DNA of 7,769 bases from Bacillota bacterium (GTDB taxonomy: Bacteria; Bacillota; Desulfitobacteriia; Desulfitobacteriales; Desulfitobacteriaceae), in assembly GCA_023390635.1 (NCBI GenBank), contig JAEWCM010000121.1:1-7769 (forward strand), read 5' to 3'. Positions within the stretch are counted from its first letter, which is position 1. Every line of letters starts with the position of its first letter. A program made the translations under genes and the position numbers. Under the pieces are notes generated by a model. That model worked only from the letters and a program-made list of their open reading frames with translations, searched no databases and had not been told where the DNA came from. Below are positions 1-5,888 of the stretch, piece after piece.

Positions 1-297
1 CATTATCCTTTTCTCAGTAATGTAATCAAAGAAATTATGCCGGATGTTACCCTGGTCGATCCTGCCAAAGCGGTGGTGGAGGAATTGAAAAAGATGTTGG
101 ACCATCTGGATCGCAAAGAGGAGGACCATGCTACAGAAGAGCGGGAGCCCAGTTATTTTGTGAGCGGAGATGCGGAGCTTTTCCGCAAAGTGGGGAATAC
201 TCTTTTAAAAAAGAACATTAATCATGTGGCGCAAGTTCATTGGGAAGATTGGGCTATTCCTGCCTCAGGCAGCAAAGAGAGCAAAGAAAAGGCTTAA
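1..297 (+). CDS. murI: Glutamate racemase, C-terminal part (5' truncated by window edge)
   Basis: Glutamate racemase interconverts L- and D-glutamate without a cofactor, using two cysteines; it normally supplies D-glutamate for peptidoglycan in the cytoplasm. Reading from base 1 in frame gives 98 residues that open with His-Tyr-Pro. This fits the end of the family's C-terminal catalytic motif Gly-Cys-Thr-His-Tyr-Pro, so the catalytic Cys itself lies just left of the window. Further family marks are VTLVDPAKAVVEEL at residues 16-29 and YFVSGD at 52-57 followed by a Phe-rich helix. The ATG at base 37 is internal, not the start. A charged tail (about 20 residues, rich in Ser, Lys and Glu) follows the last conserved segment. 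The stop is 15 nt before glmS, so the two genes are probably co-transcribed. That context suggests either a catabolic role (feeding D-glutamate into the mutase pathway) or a housekeeping murI that happens to sit upstream. Another Asp/Glu racemase specificity cannot be excluded from this fragment. Confidence 0.85.
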   Translation, partial: HYPFLSNVIKEIMPDVTLVDPAKAVVEELKKMLDHLDRKEEDHATEEREPSYFVSGDAELFRKVGNTLLKKNINHVAQVHWEDWAIPASGSKESKEKA

Positions 298-300
298 CCG

Positions 301-305
301 GGAGG
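301..305 (+). promoter_or_regulatory. Ribosome binding site of glmS
   Basis: GGAGG ends 7 nt before the GTG codon at 313. This ideal SD sequence supports the non-ATG start of glmS and lies in the 15-nt gap after the racemase stop codon. Confidence 0.75.
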
Positions 306-312
306 TAACGTT

Positions 313-726
313 GTGAAAGAAAAGGTCGTTGTGCTGGGAGTTATTGGAGCAGATGTGCATGCAGTAGGCAACAGGATCCTTGATTTTGCCTTCACACAGG
401 CCGGCTTTAAGGTAATTAATATCGGAGTATTGGCTTCTCAGGAAGAGTTTATTCAAGCGGCAATTGAGACTGCTGCTTCTGCTATTTTGGTTTCGTCCCT
501 CTATGGACATGGTGAGATGGATTGCCGAGGCTTAAGGGAAAAGTGCCTCGAGGCGGGAATTGATGATGTTGTGATCTATGCAGGAGGAAACCTGGTGGTG
601 GGAAAGCAGGATTTCGCTGCTGTAGAACAGAGATTCAAGGATATGGGCTTCAATCGGGTTTATCCGCCGGGTACCTTGCCGGAAACTGCAATTGCAGATT
701 TGAAGGCTGATTTAGGGATGGATTGA
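313..726 (+). CDS. glmS: Glutamate (methylaspartate) mutase, cobalamin-binding S subunit
   Basis: This is the small subunit of adenosylcobalamin-dependent glutamate mutase (EC 5.4.99.1), which rearranges L-glutamate to (2S,3S)-3-methylaspartate. The 137-residue length equals that of the clostridial GlmS/MutS proteins. It is a single Rossmann-like B12-binding domain carrying the base-off/His-on signature: D14-V-H16-A-V-G19 (DxHxxG, His16 being the lower cobalt ligand), S61-S-L63 (SxL), and A90-G-G-N93. The near-family-invariant stretches SSLYGHGE (61-68) and YPPGT close to the C-terminus are also present. The residue between Asp14 and His16 is Val, where I recall Cys in C. cochlearium; this position is not a ligand. 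The start is GTG at 313, chosen for its SD and because it gives the family N-terminus. The glmL SD overlaps its stop codon, indicating translational coupling. Identification is close to certain. Confidence 0.97.
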   Translation: MKEKVVVLGVIGADVHAVGNRILDFAFTQAGFKVINIGVLASQEEFIQAAIETAASAILVSSLYGHGEMDCRGLREKCLEAGIDDVVIYAGGNLVVGKQDFAAVEQRFKDMGFNRVYPPGTLPETAIADLKADLGMD

Positions 727-731
727 GGAGG
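725..731 (+). promoter_or_regulatory. Ribosome binding site deciding the glmL start
   Basis: GAGGAGG overlaps the TGA stop of glmS (724-726) and ends 6 nt before ATG 738. A TTG at 723 is in the same frame, but it lies upstream of and inside this SD sequence, so starting there would leave the SD unused. ATG 738 is therefore preferred. Confidence 0.75.
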
Positions 732-737
732 ATCACA

Positions 738-2171
738 ATGGAGGCAGCTCTGCTGATTGATTTTGGCAGCACTTATACCAAGGTGACTGTAGTCGATCTG
801 GAGCAGGAAGAGATTATTGGTACAGCCACCGCGGGAACAACGATAGAGACAGGCATTATGGAAGGATTAAATGAAGCTTTGTTTCAGTTGGGATGGCTGG
901 AACCCCCGGAAGGATGGAATTTTAAGCATAAGTTGGCCTGCAGCAGTGCGGCAGGAGGACTGAAAATTATGGCCTCAGGCTTGGTAAAGGAACTCACTGC
1001 TGCAGCTGCCAGGCAAGCTGCCTTAGGTGCAGGAGCCAAAGTCTTACAGGTGTTCAGTTACGAGCTGACTGCTCAGGATTTGGAGGATATTGAAAAAACC
1101 AGGCCGGATATTTTCTTACTGGCTGGAGGAACAGATGGCGGTAATCGGAGAATGCTTTTAAGCAATGCCGAGGCATTGACTCAGCTGCCTTTTAGTATGC
1201 CGGTGGTAGTGGCGGGCAATCGGACGGTGGCCGATGAAGCAGCCGATTGTCTGCGCCGGAGCCATCACCCGGTGATCGTGGCCGATAATGTGATGCCTGA
1301 ATTGAATGTGTTAGCAGTGGATTCGGCCCGGAAAGTGATCAGAGAAATTTTTCTTCAGAATATTGTACGCGCTAAAGGATTGGATCAGGCGGAAGCGTTA
1401 GTGGAACAGGTTTCTATGCCCACGCCGGCAGCGGTGCTTTCTGCAGCTCGGTTGTTGGCGGAAGGGTGGAACGGCGAGCCTGGATGGGGAGAATTAATGA
1501 TCGTTGATGTAGGTGGAGCTACCACTGATGTACACTCAGTGGCTCAGGGAAGTCCCAGTAAAGCGGGTGTTATGCTGAAGGGCTTGCCGGCACCTTATGT
1601 GCAGCGCACGGTAGAAGGCGATTTGGGGCTGCGCTATAGTGTGGAAGGATTGTATGAGGCAGGTCAAAAGGCTTTGAAAGATTATCTGCAGTGGAGTTCA
1701 GAAAAGCTTGAAGCCTATGTAACCCAGTGGGCAGAAAACCCTTGGCGGCTACCAAAAACGGAGGAAGAGGGTCGGTTTGATTTGGCGTTGGGTCAGGTGG
1801 CGGTGAAGCTGGCTGTGGACCGGCACGCGGGGAATGTGGAAACGGTCTATACTCCGTTTGGTCCATCGTATCTTCAATATGGCAAGGATCTGACAAGGCT
1901 GCCTGTTTTAATCGGTACAGGAGGAGTCCTTCTGCACCATCCTAATCCGGAGGAAATCTTGCAGGGGGCTTTGTTTAATCATCTTTCTCCCGGGTGCCTG
2001 AAACCGGTGAGCCCTCATTTATATCTGGACCAGGAATATATTTTGGCGGCAATGGGACTGTTGGCAGAGGTGGATCCCGGCTGCGCCTTCCATATATTGA
2101 AGAAGTATATTAAGCCTTTAGACAGAAAGGAGAAAAGCGATGCTTTCCATGCATACAATGGATCGAGATGA
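738..2171 (+). CDS. glmL: GlmL/MutL, ASKHA-fold ATPase partner of glutamate mutase
   Basis: This 477-residue protein belongs to the GlmL (MutL, TIGR01319-type) family, which lies between the S and E subunit genes of glutamate mutase in clostridia. It is unrelated to the mismatch-repair MutL. Its biochemical role is unproven; a chaperone or reactivation role for the inactivated B12 enzyme is the usual proposal, by analogy with diol dehydratase reactivases. Sequence marks of the actin/Hsp70/hexokinase fold are LLIDFGSTYTKVTVVDL at 5-21 (phosphate-1), LLAGGTDGGNR around 127-137, and MIVDVGGATTDVHS at 254-267 (phosphate-2, with D257, G259, G260, T262, D264). No signal peptide or membrane segment is evident, so it should be cytoplasmic. 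The start is ATG 738, supported by the SD at 725-731, rather than the upstream in-frame TTG at 723. Its last 32 nt overlap the start of glmE, implying coupled translation. No truncation is seen. Confidence 0.93.
   Translation: MEAALLIDFGSTYTKVTVVDLEQEEIIGTATAGTTIETGIMEGLNEALFQLGWLEPPEGWNFKHKLACSSAAGGLKIMASGLVKELTAAAARQAALGAGAKVLQVFSYELTAQDLEDIEKTRPDIFLLAGGTDGGNRRMLLSNAEALTQLPFSMPVVVAGNRTVADEAADCLRRSHHPVIVADNVMPELNVLAVDSARKVIREIFLQNIVRAKGLDQAEALVEQVSMPTPAAVLSAARLLAEGWNGEPGWGELMIVDVGGATTDVHSVAQGSPSKAGVMLKGLPAPYVQRTVEGDLGLRYSVEGLYEAGQKALKDYLQWSSEKLEAYVTQWAENPWRLPKTEEEGRFDLALGQVAVKLAVDRHAGNVETVYTPFGPSYLQYGKDLTRLPVLIGTGGVLLHHPNPEEILQGALFNHLSPGCLKPVSPHLYLDQEYILAAMGLLAEVDPGCAFHILKKYIKPLDRKEKSDAFHAYNGSR
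2126..2132 (+). promoter_or_regulatory. Ribosome binding site of glmE, inside glmL
   Basis: AAAGGAG lies inside the glmL coding region and ends 7 nt before ATG 2140. It supports ATG 2140 over the in-frame ATGs at 2149 and 2158, although these are close enough that one could be used instead. Confidence 0.65.
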
Positions 2172-3591
2172 GTTTGAGCAGCAGCGCCGGGAAGTGCTTG
2201 GACAGTGGCCGACGGGGCAGGAAGTGGATTTTGCTGAAGGAGTGGCCTATCAGAAGGCTTTGCCAAAAGAAAAGACTTTTTATTGGAAGCTGCGCCAAGG
2301 CAAGGAAAAGGGAACAGTGTTTGCCCAACCACGGGCAGGGGTAGCTTTGCTCGATGAGCATATTGAGCTTTTGCGTTTTTTGGAGGAAAAGGGAGGGGCG
2401 GATTTCCTGCCCACCACCATTGACTCTTATACAAGGCAAAACCGCTACCAGGAGGCACAAGCCGGCATTGAGGAAAGTGAAACAGTAGGCCGTTCCATGT
2501 TAAATGGCTTTCCTGCCGTCAATCATGGTGTGAGAGCTTGCCGTCGGGTGATCGAAAGTGTGAACGTTCCAGTTCAAGTGCGCCATGGCACCCCTGATGC
2601 CCGCCTGCTGGCAGAGATTACTTTAGCCGGCGGATTTACTGACTATGAAGGGGGAGGAATCTCATACAACATACCCTATGCCAAGGAGGTATCCTTGGAG
2701 GATACGATCCGATATTGGCAGTATGTAGACAGGTTAATCGGCTTATATGGAGAAAACGGAGTTGTAATCAATCGGGAACCTTTTGGTCCGTTGACAGGGA
2801 CTCTGGTTCCTCCAGCCATTTCTCATACGGTAGCTGTCGTGGAGGCTGTTTTGGCGGCGGCCCAGGGTGTTAGAAGCTTAACGTTGGGCTATGGACAATG
2901 TGGCAATTTAGTTCAGGATGTGGCCGCATTACGGACTTTACCTGTTTTAGCCGAGGAGTATTTGCGCAAACTAGGATTGTCGGTAGATTTACTCACCACA
3001 GTGTTCCACCAATGGATGGGTGGTTTTCCCCAGGATGAAGCCAAGGCTTATGGTGTGATCGCTTGGGGTGCCACAGCGGCCGCTCTGGGCAAAGCTAATA
3101 AAGTGATTGTGAAGACTCCCCATGAGGCATTGGGCATACCGACGAAGGAAGCCAATGCGGCAGGGATTCGTGTGACCAAGCAAATTTTAAATATGCTTAA
3201 GGATCAGGAAATTCCTTTGAGCGCAGAGGTGGAGGGGGAGGAACAGCGGATTTTAGCTGAAACCCGTTGTATCGTAGATAAGGTATTGGAATTAGGTGAC
3301 GGAGATATAGCCCTGGGAACGGTTAGAGCCTTTCAGGCAGGAGTGATTGATGTGCCTTTTGCCCCCAGCCGTTTTAATGTGGGAAGAATTTTGCCGGCCC
3401 GGGATAATCAGGGAGCGGTGAGAGTTCTTGAATTCGGAAATTTGCCTTTTACCCCTGAAATTAAGGCCTATCATAAGGAGCAGATCGCCGGTCGGGGACG
3501 GGAAGAGGGACGGGACCCTTCCTTCCAGATGGTGATTGACGATATTTATGCCATTGGTAAAGGCATGTTGGTGGGACGCCCTAGAAGCTGA
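2140..3591 (+). CDS. glmE: Glutamate (methylaspartate) mutase, catalytic E subunit
   Basis: This is the large subunit of glutamate mutase. It forms the TIM barrel that binds glutamate and the adenosyl radical, assembling with GlmS as an E2S2 complex around cobalamin. At 483 residues it matches the clostridial proteins. The substrate-binding arginines known from the C. cochlearium structure (R66, R100, R149) have counterparts one position earlier: R65 in QPRAGVALLDEH, R99 in YTRQNR, and R148 in RHGTPD. The other active-site residues recalled from that structure are also kept: E170 in YEGGGISYN, Y176, Y180, and K325/E329 in VKTPHEA. The strongly conserved HQWMGGFPQDE is at 290-300. The start is taken as ATG 2140 from its SD; Met4 and Met7 are alternatives that shorten only a variable N-terminus. 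The gene overlaps glmL by 32 nt and is followed 13 nt later by mal. It is intact and predicted to be active. Confidence 0.97.
   Translation: MLSMHTMDRDEFEQQRREVLGQWPTGQEVDFAEGVAYQKALPKEKTFYWKLRQGKEKGTVFAQPRAGVALLDEHIELLRFLEEKGGADFLPTTIDSYTRQNRYQEAQAGIEESETVGRSMLNGFPAVNHGVRACRRVIESVNVPVQVRHGTPDARLLAEITLAGGFTDYEGGGISYNIPYAKEVSLEDTIRYWQYVDRLIGLYGENGVVINREPFGPLTGTLVPPAISHTVAVVEAVLAAAQGVRSLTLGYGQCGNLVQDVAALRTLPVLAEEYLRKLGLSVDLLTTVFHQWMGGFPQDEAKAYGVIAWGATAAALGKANKVIVKTPHEALGIPTKEANAAGIRVTKQILNMLKDQEIPLSAEVEGEEQRILAETRCIVDKVLELGDGDIALGTVRAFQAGVIDVPFAPSRFNVGRILPARDNQGAVRVLEFGNLPFTPEIKAYHKEQIAGRGREEGRDPSFQMVIDDIYAIGKGMLVGRPRS
2681..2698 (+). repeat. Perfect 7-bp inverted repeat holding an SD-like core, inside glmE
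   Basis: CCAAGGA (2681-2687), loop GGTA, TCCTTGG (2692-2698). The left arm and loop contain AAGGAGGT (2683-2690), a full match to the usual anti-SD tail of 16S rRNA. An in-frame TTG (L186 of GlmE) follows 4 nt later. It lies wholly within conserved coding sequence, so it may be chance; a translational pause or a masked internal start is only a possibility. Confidence 0.3.
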
Positions 3592-3597
3592 AAGGAG
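3591..3597 (+). promoter_or_regulatory. Ribosome binding site deciding the mal start
   Basis: AAAGGAG starts at the last base of the glmE stop codon and ends 7 nt before ATG 3605. It excludes the in-frame upstream ATGs at 3536 and 3548, which lie inside glmE and would add a 23- or 19-residue extension unlike the family. Confidence 0.8.
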
Positions 3598-3604
3598 TAT
3601 CGCC

Positions 3605-4858
3605 ATGAAGATAGTGAAGTTTTCCGTTTCTCCGGGTTTAACAGGTTTTTATTTTGACGATCAAACGGCTATCAAGGCAGGTGCCGAACATGACGGATTT
3701 TCTTATGTGGGTAAAGCGGTAACCCCTGGGTTCAAAAGCGTACGTCAACGGGGAGAGTCGATTTCCGTGATGCTGTGGCTGGAGGATGGACAGGTAGCTG
3801 TAGGGGACTGCTCTGCCGTCCAATATTCAGGAGCGGGGGGAAGAGATCCTGTTTTTTTGGCTGAGGAATTTATTCCTGTCCTGGAAAAAGAGATTGGCCC
3901 GGTTCTGGTTGGGGAGGAACTGGACTCTTTCCGCCGGCTGGCCGACAAGGTCGAGCATCTCCAGCCAGAGCAGGGGGAACGCTATCATACAGCGATCCGA
4001 TATGGCGTGAGCCAGGCGTTACTGTCTGCGGTGGCTCTGGCCAAGAGGGTGACCATGACAGAGGTCATCACACAGGAATGGAATTTGCCATTGGTTTTGC
4101 AGCCCGTACCGATTTTCTCCCAGACAGGCGATGACCGTTATCTTAATGCGGACAAGGCGATTATGAAACGAGTGGGGGTTCTCCCCCATGCTTTGATTAA
4201 CCACGTGGAAAGTAAGTTAGGACATGAGGGAGAGCTGTTTCTGGAGTATATCAGCTGGCTTAGAAAGCGGGTCCTGGATTTGGGGACTCAAGATGCGTAT
4301 CATCCGGTGTTCCACTTCGACGTTTATGGAACGATTGGGCTGGTTTTTGGTGATGATATGGAAAAAACAGCGGCTTACTTTGCCCGGATCGAGAAGGCGG
4401 GAGCTCCCTTTAAGGTGCGGATTGAGGGCCCCATGGATGCGGGCAGCAAAAGCACCCAGATTGAGCAGATGAAAAAACTGCGGACAAAGCTGAAAGAACG
4501 GGGAATTCGAGTGGAGATTGTGGCCGATGAATGGTGCAATACCTATGAGGATATTGTTGATTTTGTCGATGAGCAGGCTGCTGACATGGTTCAGATTAAG
4601 ACTCCTGATTTAGGAGGAATTCAAAATTCGATTGAAGCGGTTCTTTATGCCCAGAGCAAGGGCGTGGAAGCTTATTTAGGCGGTTCCTGCAATGAAACGG
4701 ACTTGAATGGGAAGGCCGCGGTTCATGTGGCGTTAGCCACCCGCCCTCTGCAAATGCTGGCCAAGCCTGGAATGGGGGTAGACGAAGGGTATATGATCGT
4801 TCATAATGAAATGAACCGGACACTGGCCAGGCTAAGAGAAGTGGCGACGGAAAAGTAA
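3605..4858 (+). CDS. mal: Methylaspartate ammonia-lyase
   Basis: This enzyme (EC 4.3.1.2) eliminates ammonia from (2S,3S)-3-methylaspartate to give mesaconate, the step after glutamate mutase. It belongs to the enolase superfamily and uses Mg2+ and K+. The 417 residues compare with about 413 in clostridial and Citrobacter enzymes. It has an N-terminal capping domain (about 1-160) and a C-terminal barrel. Catalytic residues sit one position later than those I recall from the solved structures: H195 (H194), metal ligands D239 in HFDVYGT, E274 in RIEGPMD and D308 in VADEW, then Q330 and K332 in VQIKTPDLGG, the lysine being the general base. The end-of-barrel motif GGSCNETD carries C362 (C361); the preceding residue is Ser where Thr360 is usual. 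The start is ATG 3605, from its SD and from the family N-terminus MKIVKFSVSPG. It lies 13 nt after glmE and 18 nt before the next gene. It appears fully functional. Confidence 0.97.
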   Translation: MKIVKFSVSPGLTGFYFDDQTAIKAGAEHDGFSYVGKAVTPGFKSVRQRGESISVMLWLEDGQVAVGDCSAVQYSGAGGRDPVFLAEEFIPVLEKEIGPVLVGEELDSFRRLADKVEHLQPEQGERYHTAIRYGVSQALLSAVALAKRVTMTEVITQEWNLPLVLQPVPIFSQTGDDRYLNADKAIMKRVGVLPHALINHVESKLGHEGELFLEYISWLRKRVLDLGTQDAYHPVFHFDVYGTIGLVFGDDMEKTAAYFARIEKAGAPFKVRIEGPMDAGSKSTQIEQMKKLRTKLKERGIRVEIVADEWCNTYEDIVDFVDEQAADMVQIKTPDLGGIQNSIEAVLYAQSKGVEAYLGGSCNETDLNGKAAVHVALATRPLQMLAKPGMGVDEGYMIVHNEMNRTLARLREVATEK

Positions 4859-4864
4859 AAGGAG
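4857..4864 (+). promoter_or_regulatory. Ribosome binding site before the HgdB-like gene
   Basis: AAAAGGAG overlaps the mal stop codon. It ends 12 nt before ATG 4877, a rather long gap, but only 6 nt before an in-frame CTG at 4871. An in-frame TAG at 4868-4870 bounds the gene, so the start must be CTG 4871 or ATG 4877. ATG is retained because the family N-terminus begins with a similar short Met-Xaa-Lys lead. Confidence 0.55.
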
Positions 4865-4876
4865 TTTTAGCTGAGC

Positions 4877-5884
4877 ATGGGTAAGATTGGATTGACAACC
4901 ACAGTACCGATGGAAATCATCTTTGCCGCGGGAGATATTCCTGTGGATTTAAATAATATTTTTATTACTGATCAGGAACCGATGCGTTATGTAGAGAAAG
5001 CAGAAATGGCCGGCTATCCGCGCAATGTGTGCGGATGGATCAAAGGACTTTATAGTACGGCTTTAGAGCATGAAGAGCTTGAAAAGATTATTGCCGTGAC
5101 TCAGGGAGATTGCAGCAATACCCATGCACTTATGGAGACGTGGGAAGTACAGGGCCGCGAGATTATTCCTTTTGCCTTTCCGTATGACCGGGATCCGGAT
5201 ATGATGCGTCTGCAAATGGACAAACTAATCGCGGCCCTGGGAACGAACTGGAAGGATGTAGAATACCAGAAAGCAAGGCTGGATCAAGTCCGCAAGCTGG
5301 TATGGGAGATCGATCGTTTGACATGGGAAGAGAATAAGGTCAGTGGATTGGAAAATCATCTTTACCAGGTGACATGTTCAGATTTCAACGGTGATCCGGA
5401 AGGATACGGGAAAGAACTGGAAGAATTTATAAAAGAGGCCGGAATCCGGGAGCCGTTCCCGGCGAAAACAAGACAGGCTAATAAAGGACGGGAATTGAGA
5501 ATTGGCTATATTGGGGTTCCGCCCATTATGCCTGAACTCTATGCTTATCTGGAAGAGCAGGGAGCCCGTGTGGTTTTTAATGAAGTACAGCGCCAGTTCA
5601 GCATGCCATTTTCCAGCACTGAGCTGGTAGAGCAATATCTCCTTTATACCTATCCTTATCCGGTCTTTGGCAGGATAGAAGATATTAAGCGAGAGGCAAA
5701 ACGCAGGAAGCTGGATGGAATTATTCACTATACGCAGAGCTTCTGTTATCGGCAGATTGAGGATTTGATTCTGCGCCAAAAACTGGACTATCCTATCCTC
5801 ACTTTAGAAGGTGAAAATCCGGTGGGGCTGGATGCGCGCAGCAAGATGCGCTTGGAGAGCTTTCTGGAAATGCTGCGGGATTAA
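4877..5884 (+). CDS. HgdB-like 2-hydroxyacyl-CoA dehydratase family / double-cubane cluster-type FeS protein
   Basis: This 335-residue protein belongs to the 2-hydroxyacyl-CoA dehydratase D-component family (PF06050: HgdB, FldC, E. coli YjiM). Members are cytoplasmic and oxygen-sensitive, and an ATP-hydrolysing partner feeds them one electron at very low potential. The opening TTTVPMEIIFAAGDIPVDLNN (residues 7-27), the PRNVCGWIKG segment (48-57) and the TQGDCSNTHALME segment (75-87) resemble the single-gene YjiM/double-cubane cluster protein (DCCP) branch more than HgdA/HgdB. I judge this from memory, without an alignment. There are only four cysteines: C52, C79, C167 and C290. C52, C79 and C290 (in TQSFCYRQ) are the likely cluster ligands; C167 in VTCSDFNGDP may be a fourth. 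The activator gene follows after 4 nt, and there is no second dehydratase subunit, suggesting a homodimer. The substrate is unknown; a mesaconate- or citramalate-related CoA ester, or activation of another enzyme, are guesses. ATG 4877 is the chosen start. Confidence 0.85.
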   Translation: MGKIGLTTTVPMEIIFAAGDIPVDLNNIFITDQEPMRYVEKAEMAGYPRNVCGWIKGLYSTALEHEELEKIIAVTQGDCSNTHALMETWEVQGREIIPFAFPYDRDPDMMRLQMDKLIAALGTNWKDVEYQKARLDQVRKLVWEIDRLTWEENKVSGLENHLYQVTCSDFNGDPEGYGKELEEFIKEAGIREPFPAKTRQANKGRELRIGYIGVPPIMPELYAYLEEQGARVVFNEVQRQFSMPFSSTELVEQYLLYTYPYPVFGRIEDIKREAKRRKLDGIIHYTQSFCYRQIEDLILRQKLDYPILTLEGENPVGLDARSKMRLESFLEMLRD

Positions 5885-5888
5885 GGAG
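5883..5888 (+). promoter_or_regulatory. SD-like sequence directly abutting the activator start codon
   Basis: AAGGAG overlaps the preceding stop codon (5882-5884) and touches ATG 5889 with no spacer, too close for normal SD use. Initiation probably depends on ribosomes terminating 4 nt upstream. An alternative is CTG 5910, which has GGAG (5900-5903) at a normal 6-nt spacing but would remove seven residues and start only two residues before the GIDLGS motif. Confidence 0.4.

Noticed and set aside
723..737. In-frame TTG that would extend GlmL by five residues
   Set aside because: It sits in the SD sequence itself; ATG 738 has a correctly spaced SD and gives the family N-terminus.
738..2171. 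DNA mismatch repair MutL
   Set aside because: The shared name only; the protein has ASKHA motifs, not a GHKL ATPase fold, and lies between glmS and glmE.
1570..2458. Long reverse-strand open frames opposite glmL and glmE
   Set aside because: They lie antisense to strongly conserved coding sequence, have low-complexity Pro/Ser/Leu-rich translations and match no family I know; shadows of the real genes.
3536..3604. Upstream ATG codons extending MAL into glmE
   Set aside because: The extension is the out-of-frame reading of the conserved glmE end; a good SD serves ATG 3605.
4171..4190. G5/C5 hairpin with TTCT loop inside mal, terminator-like
   Set aside because: It lies in conserved coding sequence (VGVLPHAL) and is not followed by a T tract, so it is not a credible terminator.
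5378..5779. 133-codon reverse-strand open frame opposite the HgdB-like gene
   Set aside because: It is antisense to a recognised protein, with no recognisable domain; most likely chance.
5811..5888. Upstream extension of the activator frame from ATG 5811
   Set aside because: The extra 26 residues are Trp/Arg/Cys-rich out-of-frame reading of the preceding gene and no SD is present.
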